From Frankia gtarii (GTDB taxonomy: Bacteria; Actinomycetota; Actinomycetes; Frankiales; Frankiaceae), in the NCBI RefSeq assembly GCF_025403375.1, contig NZ_JAMPTM010000039.1, positions 1-33,537 on the forward strand: a DNA stretch of 33,537 nucleotides, in the 5' to 3' direction. The notes below the pieces were generated by a model. The model worked only from the letters and a program-made list of their open reading frames with translations, was not told the origin of the DNA and did no database searches. Shown in pieces: positions 14,874 to 22,727 of the stretch. Each line of letters starts with the position of its first letter. Positions within the stretch are counted from its first letter, which is position 1. A program made the translations under genes and the position numbers.

Positions 14874-16679
14874 TTACAGGTACTGGCCGGTGTTCGCGAT
14901 GGTGTCGATGGAGCGGCCGGCCTCGGTGCCCTTCGTTCCGGTGACGAGCGTGCGGATGTAGACGATCCGCTCGCCCTTCTTGCCGGAGATCCGGGCCCAG
15001 TCGTCCGGGTTGGTCGTGTTCGGCAGGTCCTCGTTCTCCTTGAACTCGTCCAGGCAGGCGGCAAGCAGGTACTGCATACGCAGGCCCTTGAGGCCGCCCT
15101 CGATGTGCGCCTTGACCGACATCTTCTTGGCGCGGGCGACGATATTCTCGATCATCGCGCCCGAGTTGAAGTCCTTGAAGTACAGGACTTCCTTGTCACC
15201 GTTGGCGTAGGTCACCTCGAGGAAGCGGTTCTCCTCGCTCTCCGCGTACATCCGCTCGACGACGCGCTGGATCATCGCGGCAACCGTGGCCTCCCGGTTG
15301 CCCTCGAACTCGGCGAGGTCATCCGGGTAGAGCGGCAGGCTGGTCACGACGTACTTGGCGAAGATGTCGCGGGCCGCCTCGGCGTCGGGGCGCTCCACCT
15401 TGATCTTCACGTCGAGCCGTCCCGGCCGCAGGATCGCCGGATCGATCATGTCCTCGCGGTTGGACGCGCCGATCACGATCACGTTCTCGAGCTGCTCGAC
15501 GCCGTCGATCTCGCTGAGCAGCTGTGGAACGATCGTGTTCTCCACGTCCGAGGACACACCCGAGCCTCGGGTCCGGAAGATCGAGTCCATCTCGTCGAAG
15601 AACACGATCACGGGCATCCCCTCGGACGCCTTCTCGCGCGCCCGCTGGAACACCAACCGGATCTGCCGCTCGGTCTCGCCGACGAACTTGTTGAGCAGCT
15701 CGGGGCCCTTGATGTTGAGGAAGAAGGCCCGGCCGTTACCTTGGCCGGTGATCGCCTCAACCTTCTTGGCCAACGAGTTGGCGACCGCCTTCGCGATCAG
15801 CGTCTTGCCGCAGCCGGGTGGGCCGTAGAGCAGCACACCCTTCGGCGGCTTGAGCTGATGCTCCCGGTAGAGCTCCTTGTGCAGGAACGGCAGCTCCACC
15901 GAGTCGCGGATCGACTCGATCTGGCTCTTCAGCCCGCCGATCTGCTCGTACCCGATGTCCGGGACCTCTTCGAGCACGAGCTCCTCGACCTCGGACTTCG
16001 GGACCCGCTCGAAGGCGTAGCCGGAGCGGGGCTCGATCAACAACGAGTCCCCCACGCGGATCGGACCGTCGAGCAGCGGCTGGGCCAGCATGACCACCCG
16101 CTCCTCGTCCGTATGACCGATCACCAGTGCTCGGTCACCGCTTTCGAGGACCTCCTTGAGCAGGACGATCTCACCCTGCCGCTCGAACGACCGCGCCTCG
16201 ACAACGTTGAGGGCCTCGTTGAGCATGACTTCCTGGCCGGGCAAGAGCGATCCGACGTCGACACTCGGCGACACGGTCACTCGGAGCTTTCTGCCCTGAG
16301 TGAACACGTCGACGGTGCCGTCGTCATACCGGAAGACGAAGATCCCGTAGCCACTTGGCGGCTGCGCGAGTCTGTCGACCTCCTCCTTCAGGGTGACGAT
16401 CTGGTCACGCGCCTCTCGGAGAGTGGCGACGAGTCTGTCGTTCTGTCCCGTGGCGGACGACAGCTCGGCCTGGATCTCCGCGAGGCGCTCTTCCAGCACC
16501 CTGACCTGCCTGGGCGATTCGGACAACCTGCGCCGCAGCATGGCCACTTCCTCTTCCAGGAAGGCGACCTGCGTCGTGAGCTCGTGTGCTTCCTTCTCGT
16601 ACGCCGACCGCTGTGATTCGGCATCACCTGGACGACCCGTGCTCCCACCGGAGCCAGAGCCCGAACGGGGACCGGACAC
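14874..16679 (-). CDS. arc: Proteasome-associated AAA ATPase ARC/Mpa
   Basis: Hexameric ATPase that binds Pup through N-terminal coiled coils, unfolds the tagged protein and threads it into the 20S core. The protein has 601 residues. A Gly/Ser-rich start is followed by a coiled coil (about 25-105), two OB-fold inter-domains (about 110-235) and one AAA domain: Walker A GPPGCGKT (286-293), Walker B VIVFFDE (357-363), then [16 protein letters not shown]. The C-terminus ends GQYL, with the penultimate Tyr used for proteasome docking. I chose GTG at 16679, which has GGAGG 4 nt upstream; GTG at 16715 would lie at the edge of the transcript predicted from TAGTGT at 16718-16723. It is divergent from the ferredoxin gene. 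Confidence 0.97.
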   Translation of the reverse strand: MSGPRSGSGSGGSTGRPGDAESQRSAYEKEAHELTTQVAFLEEEVAMLRRRLSESPRQVRVLEERLAEIQAELSSATGQNDRLVATLREARDQIVTLKEEVDRLAQPPSGYGIFVFRYDDGTVDVFTQGRKLRVTVSPSVDVGSLLPGQEVMLNEALNVVEARSFERQGEIVLLKEVLESGDRALVIGHTDEERVVMLAQPLLDGPIRVGDSLLIEPRSGYAFERVPKSEVEELVLEEVPDIGYEQIGGLKSQIESIRDSVELPFLHKELYREHQLKPPKGVLLYGPPGCGKTLIAKAVANSLAKKVEAITGQGNGRAFFLNIKGPELLNKFVGETERQIRLVFQRAREKASEGMPVIVFFDEMDSIFRTRGSGVSSDVENTIVPQLLSEIDGVEQLENVIVIGASNREDMIDPAILRPGRLDVKIKVERPDAEAARDIFAKYVVTSLPLYPDDLAEFEGNREATVAAMIQRVVERMYAESEENRFLEVTYANGDKEVLYFKDFNSGAMIENIVARAKKMSVKAHIEGGLKGLRMQYLLAACLDEFKENEDLPNTTNPDDWARISGKKGERIVYIRTLVTGTKGTEAGRSIDTIANTGQYL

Positions 16680-16717
16680 TGCGCCTCCACCTCCCCCGTG
16701 CTGACCGGGACGCACCC

Positions 16718-16723
16718 ACACTA
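16718..16723 (-). promoter_or_regulatory. Candidate -10 element of arc
   Basis: TAGTGT on the minus strand, predicting a leader of about 30 nt that contains the GGGGGAGG and GGAGG stretches before the GTG at 16679. The same hexamer occurs before pup. Confidence 0.4.
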
Positions 16724-16789
16724 CCGTTGTGACCGCCGCTGGCAGGCCGGTCACGCAAGGACGACCGAGCTTTGCCGTAAACAGCGGGT

Positions 16790-16795
16790 TACGGT
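16790..16795 (+). promoter_or_regulatory. Candidate -10 element of the ferredoxin gene
   Basis: TACGGT ends 6 nt before an in-frame GTG at 16802 and 3 nt before the ATG at 16799. A leaderless transcript starting at the GTG would fit the spacing seen at other genes in the window. Confidence 0.35.
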
Positions 16796-16798
16796 GCC

Positions 16799-17122
16799 AT
16801 GGTGACAGAAGATCGGAGCCCTGTGGCAACTCCAGCGAAGCCGGGCGTTTCGGCGGGCCTGCGCGTGCGGGTCGACCAGAACGCGTGCACCGGCGACGGT
16901 CTGTGCGTCCAGCTCGCCCCGAGCGTCTTCGAGTTCGACGTCGACGGGCTGGCCTACGTCAAGGACGATGCCGGCGAGCTCCAGACGACCGGCGGAGCGT
17001 ACGTGCCGGTGCCCCTCCCCATGGTCGACGCGGTCGTCGACGCGGCCGACGAGTGCCCCGGGACGTGCATCTACGTCGAACGCCCGGACGGCACCCTGGA
17101 GGCCGGCGGCCCCCTGGGCTGA
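16799..17122 (+). CDS. Ferredoxin, 3Fe-4S type
   Basis: Small soluble electron carrier, 107 residues. The cluster pattern is Cys30-TGDGL-Cys36 then Cys86-Pro, which is the C-x5-C...CP layout of actinobacterial 3Fe-4S ferredoxins: the second Cys of a CxxCxxC motif is replaced by Asp33. An extra Cys90 (CPGTC) is present. An Asp ligand could in principle allow a 4Fe-4S cluster. About 40 residues separate the motifs and include an acidic insertion. The start is ATG at 16799 or GTG at 16802; no Shine-Dalgarno is evident. The gene is divergent from arc. A ferredoxin at this position is common in actinobacteria, but the redox partner is unknown and no P450 or reductase is nearby. Confidence 0.88.
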   Translation: MVTEDRSPVATPAKPGVSAGLRVRVDQNACTGDGLCVQLAPSVFEFDVDGLAYVKDDAGELQTTGGAYVPVPLPMVDAVVDAADECPGTCIYVERPDGTLEAGGPLG

Positions 17123-17472
17123 CGCCTCCGTCACGCCGAGGCCCCTCCGCCGCCGCGAAGCCCCTCCGTCGCCGCGAAACTTTGCAGGAGGTTGAGGACG
17201 CTCCAAGGGCGGCGAGAGGTCACTGACCTCCGGCACCTGCGGCGACCCCACGGGTGGGCCGATCGGGGCGGCAGGGCGCGGTGCGTGGCCTCTCCTGGTC
17301 CGCGCGGGTCAGGCCCAGGGCCTGCCTGGTCGGCTTGGCCTCGTGCAGCCGTTCATCAGTTCCTTTCCGATGCCCGGTGACAGAGTGTGATGTCGGACGG
17401 CACCCGCCTCGCCGCCGGACGGCCCCCGGTCCCCCCGCCTCGCGAGACGGAGTTGTGCCTGGGAACGGGGCA
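17123..17472. other. Gene-free region after the ferredoxin
   Basis: Part of a gap of about 530 bp between the convergent ferredoxin and trmI genes. A short direct repeat is visible at about 17143-17178 (CCCCTCCGCCGCCGCGAAG followed by a near copy). No ORF here has credible codon usage or a start signal. Confidence 0.5.
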
Positions 17473-17525
17473 ACTTGTTCCTTCTGGGGGACGAATCGGA
17501 CGCCGAACCCCCAGAAGGAACAGGT
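17473..17525. terminator. Long hairpin between convergent ferredoxin and trmI
   Basis: TGTTCCTTCTGGGGG (17476-17490) pairs perfectly with CCCCCAGAAGGAACA (17508-17522). With one wobble and two more pairs the stem reaches 18 bp, around a 17-nt loop. It is richer in A/T than its surroundings. The position between convergent genes suggests a terminator for both strands, although it is 350 bp from the ferredoxin stop. Confidence 0.6.
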
Positions 17526-17654
17526 AGGCGTTCTCCCACGCATCCGCCGCCGGCACCCGAGCCGTCGCCCGGTTCGCGCGACCCGCCTCAGCCACACCGT
17601 CGGCTGTCACGGAACGTGATAGCAGGAGGGGAAGGGGCTTCTGCGGCGGCTCCC

Positions 17655-18683
17655 CTAGCTAGCTGGTGGAGTCACGCTCTCACGCGTGGCTTCGGGTACC
17701 GCGTCCACGGCTTCGGGCGCAGCGCCGCCGAGGGCCGTCGCGGCCGGCTCGGCGAGGGGGGCACCCGCCTCGGCCGGATCCGTGGCAGCCGGATCCGTGG
17801 CAGCCGGATCGCCGAGAGCGCCCTTGGCCGGGCGTCGGCGGCGGACCGGGGGCGTGACCCCGTCGGCGAGGCGGCGCGCGGTGACGAGGAAGCCCGTGTG
17901 GCCGACCATGCGGTGGCCGGGTCGGACCGCGAGGCCCTCGACATGCCAGTCCCGCATCATCGTCTCCCAGGCGGCGGGCTCGGCGAACGTGCCGTGCCCC
18001 CGCAGGGTCTCCACGACCCGGGAGAGCTGCGTGGTGGTGGCGACGTAGGCGCAGACCACCCCACCGGGAACGAGCGCCGCGCTGACGGCGTCCACGACGT
18101 CCCAGGGCGCGAGCATGTCGAGGACGACCCGGTCGACCTCCCGCTCGGTCGTCTCGGCCAGGTCGCCGACGATGATCGTGTGCGCGGGATGCGGCCCGCC
18201 GAAGAACGTTTCGATGTTGCGCGCGGCGATGGCGGCGAAGTCCTCCCGCCGCTCGTAGGAGATCAGCCGGCCGGCGTCCCCGATGGTGCGTAGCAGGGAG
18301 CAGGACAGCGCGCCCGAACCGACGCCGGCCTCCAGCACCCGGGCGCCCGGGAAGATGTCCGCGTAGGTGACGATCTGGCCCGCGTCCTTGGGGTACACGA
18401 CGGTCGCCCCGCGGGGCATCGACAGCACGAAGTCCACGAGCAGGGGACGCAGCGCCAGGTAATCGGTGCCGCCGGTACTGGTGACGACGATGCCCTCGGG
18501 CTGGCCGAGCAGCGCGTCATGCTCGACAGCGCCGCGGTGGGTGTGGAACTGCTGACCCGGCTCCAGGACGACGGTGTGTTTGCGCCCCTTGGGATCGGTG
18601 AGTTGGACTCGGTCACCCTTGGTAAACAGACCGCGCCGGTGAGCCGCGCCGGTGGGGCCGGGGCGAAGATCGGAATCGGTCAC
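17655..18683 (-). CDS. trmI: tRNA (adenine-58-N1)-methyltransferase TrmI
   Basis: S-adenosylmethionine-dependent enzyme making m1A58 in the T-loop of tRNA. The protein has 342 residues. An N-terminal beta domain (RGLFTKGDRVQLTDPKGRKH) is followed by a Rossmann methyltransferase domain with SAM motif I VLEAGVGSGALS (about 116-127), VVLDMLAPW and PGHRMVGHTGFLVTARR near the end. The last 65 or so residues are an Ala/Pro/Glu/Thr-rich tail with a short repeat, beyond the usual family length. The start GTG at 18683 overlaps the TGA of the upstream protease gene as GTGA, so the two are coupled. The upstream open frame is antisense-like and was excluded. It corresponds to Rv2118c, which sits in the same neighbourhood. 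Confidence 0.94.
   Translation of the reverse strand: MTDSDLRPGPTGAAHRRGLFTKGDRVQLTDPKGRKHTVVLEPGQQFHTHRGAVEHDALLGQPEGIVVTSTGGTDYLALRPLLVDFVLSMPRGATVVYPKDAGQIVTYADIFPGARVLEAGVGSGALSCSLLRTIGDAGRLISYERREDFAAIAARNIETFFGGPHPAHTIIVGDLAETTEREVDRVVLDMLAPWDVVDAVSAALVPGGVVCAYVATTTQLSRVVETLRGHGTFAEPAAWETMMRDWHVEGLAVRPGHRMVGHTGFLVTARRLADGVTPPVRRRRPAKGALGDPAATDPAATDPAEAGAPLAEPAATALGGAAPEAVDAVPEATRESVTPPAS
17774..17810. repeat. 15-bp in-frame tandem repeat in the trmI tail
   Basis: CCGGATCCGTGGCAG occurs at 17774-17788 and 17789-17803, then CCGGATC of a third copy. It encodes repeated Ala-Ala-Thr-Asp-Pro in the disordered C-terminus of TrmI. Confidence 0.85.
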
Positions 18684-19870
18684 CGCTGCGCCACCATGCG
18701 CGCGGCGGCGGCCGGGTCGAGGCGGGCGACCAGGTCGACCATGGCAAGCACGCCTACCGGCCGGCCGCTCTGCAGCACCAAGTACTCCGAGGCGGGCATG
18801 CGCTGTACGGCAGCAAGCAGGTCCTCGCCCTCCAGATCGGCGTCGAGCACCATTCCGGGCGCGATCTCCCGGCTCACCTCGTCCACGGACATCCACGGCC
18901 TCCGATGCTCGGGCAGCGCGTCGACCGCCGAGCCATTCATGATCTTGATGGGGTTTCCGTCCCGGTCTATCACCGCGACGGCGGTGGCGCCGACCTCCTG
19001 AGCCCGGCGCAACGCCTCGGCCAGCGGCACGGCGCCCTCGACGGGCAGCGTCCGACGCACCAGCCGGCCGGCGGACAGCCCCGGCAGCCGCCCGCGCAGC
19101 TGGGCCGCCCGCAACGACTGGAAGGCCGCGAACGCCAGGAACGCCGCCAGAGCATACGTGTAGAACAGGCCGAAGCTGTCACCGGAGATCGTCGTCCCCC
19201 AGACGACCATGCCCGCGGCCACCACGAAGCCGCCGTAGGCGCCGGCCCGCAGCCCGCGCAGCTTGTCCCCGGTCGCCGCCCACACGGCGGCGATGACCAC
19301 CCGCCCGCCGTCCAACGGCACGCCGGGAGCCAGGTTGAACACGAACAGCGCCAGGTTGATGACGCCGAGATCGCGCAGCACCACCCCGACGTGGGTGTCG
19401 TCGCCGATGCCGAGCAGGCCGAGGAAGCACAGCCCGGCGAGCAGGCCGTTGAGCGCCGGACCGACGAAGGCGATGAGGAACTCACGGCCGGGGCTGCGGG
19501 GTTCGGGCTCGAACTCGGTGAACCCGGCGAACCCGTGCAGCGTCACCGAGCGGACGGTGTGTCCGAAGGCGAGCGCGGTCAGGCAGTGGCCGATCTCGTG
19601 GACGAGCAGAGAAGCCAGAAAGCCGAGGGAGATCACCGTGGCCATCGCGAGGACCTGGCCGTCCGACGCCGTCGGCAGCCGGTCCCGGATGGAGCCGGAG
19701 AGCAGGTAGGCCACCAGCAGCGCGAAGACCAGCGCGAGCGGCGACACCATGATCGGGACACCTCGGATCCGCCCGATCATCACTCCGGACGGGCGTTCGC
19801 CCGGGTGCCGCGACGCACCACCCGTGCCGCCGTGGGCATCCGAGCCGGCGCCACCGCGCTGATCCGTCAT
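18680..19870 (-). CDS. Site-2 protease family (M50) membrane metalloprotease with CBS pair
   Basis: Intramembrane zinc protease of 396 residues. The zinc site is HEIGH (91-95) together with NLAPGVPLDGGR (179-190), where Asp187 is the third ligand. About six hydrophobic segments span residues 40-265. Two CBS domains follow (about 275-390), ending with YLVLQSGRPVGVLAMVDLV, and suggest control by an adenylate-type ligand. The start ATG at 19870 has TAGCAT 7 nt upstream and no Shine-Dalgarno, so it is probably leaderless. The disordered first 30 residues are Gly/Ser-rich. Its stop overlaps the trmI start. The family (Rv2625c/Rip-type CBS proteases) cleaves membrane-bound regulators in some bacteria; the substrate here is unknown. 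Confidence 0.92.
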   Translation of the reverse strand: MTDQRGGAGSDAHGGTGGASRHPGERPSGVMIGRIRGVPIMVSPLALVFALLVAYLLSGSIRDRLPTASDGQVLAMATVISLGFLASLLVHEIGHCLTALAFGHTVRSVTLHGFAGFTEFEPEPRSPGREFLIAFVGPALNGLLAGLCFLGLLGIGDDTHVGVVLRDLGVINLALFVFNLAPGVPLDGGRVVIAAVWAATGDKLRGLRAGAYGGFVVAAGMVVWGTTISGDSFGLFYTYALAAFLAFAAFQSLRAAQLRGRLPGLSAGRLVRRTLPVEGAVPLAEALRRAQEVGATAVAVIDRDGNPIKIMNGSAVDALPEHRRPWMSVDEVSREIAPGMVLDADLEGEDLLAAVQRMPASEYLVLQSGRPVGVLAMVDLVARLDPAAAARMVAQR

Positions 19871-19877
19871 GGAACCG

Positions 19878-19883
19878 ATGCTA
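19878..19883 (-). promoter_or_regulatory. Candidate -10 element of the site-2 protease gene (leaderless)
   Basis: TAGCAT on the minus strand, 7 nt (CGGTTCC) before the ATG. It should drive both the protease gene and trmI. Confidence 0.45.
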
Positions 19884-20066
19884 CGGACCAGATCCAGCCA
19901 CGTCTGCCCGCCCTGTCCGCGCCTGTGACCAGCGGGGGCAGGGCGGGGCCGTGACGTGGCCCGGGTACGGCGCGCCGATGTCCATGCGGACGCCACGCTG
20001 GCGGAGCACGCGAGGCGCCGCCGGCGGCGGTCGGGACCGACCCGTGGGAGTGTCGGAGGCGGGTTC

Positions 20067-20072
20067 TAGGGT
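20067..20072 (+). promoter_or_regulatory. Candidate -10 element of the RecB-like gene (leaderless)
   Basis: TAGGGT followed by 6 nt (CGGGAC) and the ATG at 20079. The GGGA inside the gap is too close to act as a Shine-Dalgarno. Confidence 0.45.
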
Positions 20073-20078
20073 CGGGAC

Positions 20079-21041
20079 ATGACCACGACGCCGCCGCCCG
20101 GTTCCGCGGCATCCAGCGGTTTCCCGGCGCCGGCCGCCGAGCCGCCGCCACCGGCTGTCGCGTCGGCCAGCCCGCGCAGCGCCGACCGGCCGCTGATCGG
20201 TTCGCTGTCGCCGTCGCGGGCGGCCGACTTCGTCAACTGCCCGCTGCGCTACCGCTTCCGCGTCGTCGACCGGCTGCCCGAACCGCCGAGCGAGGCGGCC
20301 AGCCGCGGGACTGTCGTGCACTCGGTGCTGGAGAACCTGTTCGACCTGCCCCCGGCCGGGCGGACCCTCGAGGCGGCCCGCACGCTGGTCGAGCCGGCCT
20401 GGCAGGCACTGCGTGAACGGGAGCCGGCGGTCGAGGCGCTCTTCGACGGCCCGGACGCGCTGGCCGCCTGGCTGGATTCGGCGCGCGAGCTGCTCGCCGG
20501 GTACTTCGCGCTGGAGGATCCGGCCCGGCTCGCCCCGTCGGCCCGCGAGCTCTACGTGGAGCACGTGCTCGACTCCGGGCTGCGGTTGCGCGGCTACGTG
20601 GATCGGCTCGACGAGGCGTCGACCGCGCAGGGCCTGGCCCTGCGGGTGGTCGACTACAAGACCGGCCGCTCGCCGGGCCCGGCGTTCGAGGCCTCGGCCA
20701 TGTTCCAGATGCGGTTCTACGCCCTGTTGCTGTGGCGGATCCGCGGTGTGATCCCCCGGGAGCTGCGCCTGTACTACCTCGGCGATCGCACCTGGCTGCG
20801 GGCCGCCCCCGACGAGGCGGATCTGCGGGCCACCGAGCGGCGGATCGAGGCGCTGTGGGCGGCGATCGACCGCGCCCACCGCACCGGAGACTGGCGAGCC
20901 ACGCCGAACCGCCTGTGCTCCTGGTGCCACCACCAGGCACTGTGCCCGGCGTTCGGCGGCACGCCGCCGCCGCTGCCCCAGCAGGCGCCCGCGGTCCCCC
21001 TCGACAAGGCGGCCCCGACGGTCTGCGAGGCCGAGGGCTGA
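20079..21041 (+). CDS. RecB/Cas4-like PD-(D/E)XK nuclease family protein
   Basis: 320 residues, PDDEXK_1 family (Rv2119-like). The nuclease core shows SRAADFVNCPLRYRF, a GTVVHSVLE motif with His81, LRGYVDRLDE with Asp175, VVDYKTG with Asp192 and Lys194, and FQMRFYALLLW. Cys54 together with Cys280, Cys283 and Cys289 (CSWCHHQALC) form the pattern of the [4Fe-4S] cluster seen in AddB and Cas4. All metal and cluster residues are present, so it is predicted to be an active DNA exonuclease. The first 35 residues are Pro/Ala-rich and probably disordered. There is no helicase or CRISPR gene in the window; the protein occurs as a stand-alone neighbour of trmI in actinobacteria. Confidence 0.92.
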   Translation: MTTTPPPGSAASSGFPAPAAEPPPPAVASASPRSADRPLIGSLSPSRAADFVNCPLRYRFRVVDRLPEPPSEAASRGTVVHSVLENLFDLPPAGRTLEAARTLVEPAWQALREREPAVEALFDGPDALAAWLDSARELLAGYFALEDPARLAPSARELYVEHVLDSGLRLRGYVDRLDEASTAQGLALRVVDYKTGRSPGPAFEASAMFQMRFYALLLWRIRGVIPRELRLYYLGDRTWLRAAPDEADLRATERRIEALWAAIDRAHRTGDWRATPNRLCSWCHHQALCPAFGGTPPPLPQQAPAVPLDKAAPTVCEAEG

Positions 21042-21331
21042 GCCCCGCCGAGGGACGACGCCGGCGGCGGCGAACATGGAGTAACGATGAGAGGAATGCG
21101 GCGGTGTCACGGGATTCCGGATCGATCCCGAGATGCCGATCATCCTTGGCTCGTTGAGGAGTCCGACGGCAAGATCAGGGGGATCCGGACCGAGCGGCCG
21201 AGGGCCGGATCCCGCCGAGCGCGGCAACCCGCGTGCCGAAACATCTACAGAGGACGATGGGATGGCCCCGCCCCCAGCGGCGGGCAGGGCCATCGCCAGA
21301 CGCGCCGAGCACATAAGGAGAGGACGTCACG

Positions 21332-22723
21332 ATGGCCCGACGGACCGAATCATCCCCAGGTGGGAGGCAGGACGCGGGCAAGGGCGCTCCGCGCGGTCGC
21401 CCACCGCGGGTGGCGCGGACCGCCGAGCGCGGGGACGCCCGCCGCGAGCAGGCCGCCGCGGTCGGCACCGGCGGCGCAGTCCCGGCGGCGCGGGCCGATC
21501 GGCTGACGAAGGTCTACGGCACCGGGGACACCACCGTCACGGCGCTGCGCGGAATCGACCTGGACTTCCCCCGCGGCCGCTTCACTGCGATCATGGGGCC
21601 TTCTGGCTCCGGGAAGTCCACGCTCATGCACTGCCTGGCCGGCCTGGACACGGTGACCCGCGGGCGGGTGTTCATCGGCGACGTCGACCTGTCCCGGCTG
21701 TCGGACAGGGAGCTCACCCGACTGCGCCGGGACCGGATCGGTTTCATCTTCCAACAGTTCAACCTGCTGCCGACGCTGACCGCGGCGGAGAACATCACGC
21801 TGCCGCTGAGCATCGCGGGTCGCGCCCCGGACCAGGCCTGGATGCGCACCGTCGTCGACGCGGTCGGCCTCGCTCCCCGGCTGAGGCACCGGCCGAGCGA
21901 GCTGTCCGGTGGTCAGCAGCAACGGGTCGCCTGCGCCCGCGCCCTCGTCACCCGACCCGAGATCATCTTCGCCGATGAGCCGACCGGAAACCTGGACTCG
22001 CGCTCGGGCGCCGAGGTGCTGTCGTTCCTGCGGGACTCGGTCACCGAGCTCGGGCAGACGATCGTCATGGTGACGCACGACGCCACGGCCGCCTCCTACT
22101 CGGACGAGGTGATCTTCCTCGCGGACGGCCTGCTCGTCGACGCGATCGAACAGCCGACCGCGGACGAGGTGCTCGACCGGATGAAGCACCTCGACGCCGC
22201 CCAGCGCGGGCTGCTCTCCGACGACACCAACACGCCCCAGGAACCCGACGACTACGACGACCATCACCACGACGACGACCACCGCCATGACGATCGGGGC
22301 CGCCACGAGGACCGGGACCGCCGTGGATGGGGCCCACGCGATCGTCCGGCCGACCGTGGCCGCGGCGTGGTGACCGGCCCGCGGGGCTACCCGGCGGCCG
22401 ACGACCGGCACGGCGGCTACGACTACCCCGACCAGCACTACGGCAACGGCAGCCGGCCGGCGCCCTATGACGGCCGCTACGCCGAGCCGTTCACCGGGGA
22501 GTTCGACTCCGTGCCGGGGCCCAAGAACGGGCTGCTGGACGAGACCGGGCCGCTGGACGAGCAGGGGCCGAACGGCGGGCGCTACGGCGGACCGGCGGGC
22601 GACCCGCGGCGGCACCGGCCGGTACCGCGCCCCCTCGGCCCGCGCGACGCCGACGACACCGGCGGCTACGGCGCCCCGGGCGGCTACCCGGCGGACGGGC
22701 CGGGGTCGGCGGGCTGGGCCTGA
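21332..22723 (+). CDS. ABC transporter ATPase, MacB/LolD type, with His/Asp-rich tail
   Basis: Cytoplasmic ATPase of a MacB/FtsX-type complex (lipoprotein, peptide or envelope-related mechanotransmission roles are known in the family). The protein has 463 residues. A disordered basic start (1-50) is followed by the nucleotide-binding domain: Walker A GPSGSGKS (89-96), Q-loop FQQFNLLP, signature LSGGQQQR (191-198), Walker B IIFADEPT (211-218) and the H-loop MVTHD. Residues from about 285 form a 170-residue tail, first rich in His and Asp (HHHDDDHRHDD), then in Gly, Pro, Asp and Tyr; normal family members end near residue 240. The ATG at 21332 has AGGAGAGG upstream. The stop is 4 bp before the permease start. 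Confidence 0.93.
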   Translation: MARRTESSPGGRQDAGKGAPRGRPPRVARTAERGDARREQAAAVGTGGAVPAARADRLTKVYGTGDTTVTALRGIDLDFPRGRFTAIMGPSGSGKSTLMHCLAGLDTVTRGRVFIGDVDLSRLSDRELTRLRRDRIGFIFQQFNLLPTLTAAENITLPLSIAGRAPDQAWMRTVVDAVGLAPRLRHRPSELSGGQQQRVACARALVTRPEIIFADEPTGNLDSRSGAEVLSFLRDSVTELGQTIVMVTHDATAASYSDEVIFLADGLLVDAIEQPTADEVLDRMKHLDAAQRGLLSDDTNTPQEPDDYDDHHHDDDHRHDDRGRHEDRDRRGWGPRDRPADRGRGVVTGPRGYPAADDRHGGYDYPDQHYGNGSRPAPYDGRYAEPFTGEFDSVPGPKNGLLDETGPLDEQGPNGGRYGGPAGDPRRHRPVPRPLGPRDADDTGGYGAPGGYPADGPGSAGWA

Positions 22724-22727
22724 GCCG

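Noticed and set aside
14471-15064. Upstream extension of dop to 703 codons
   Set aside because: It crosses the two arc hairpins and reads antiphase into arc; Dop starts at the conserved [10 protein letters not shown].
14682-16616. 644-codon plus-strand frame
   Set aside because: Antisense to arc, whose AAA motifs are unambiguous.
20079-21041. Cas4 in a CRISPR system
   Set aside because: The protein is Cas4/AddB-like in its cluster and nuclease motifs, but no repeats or other cas genes exist in the window, and the position next to trmI is the normal actinobacterial one.
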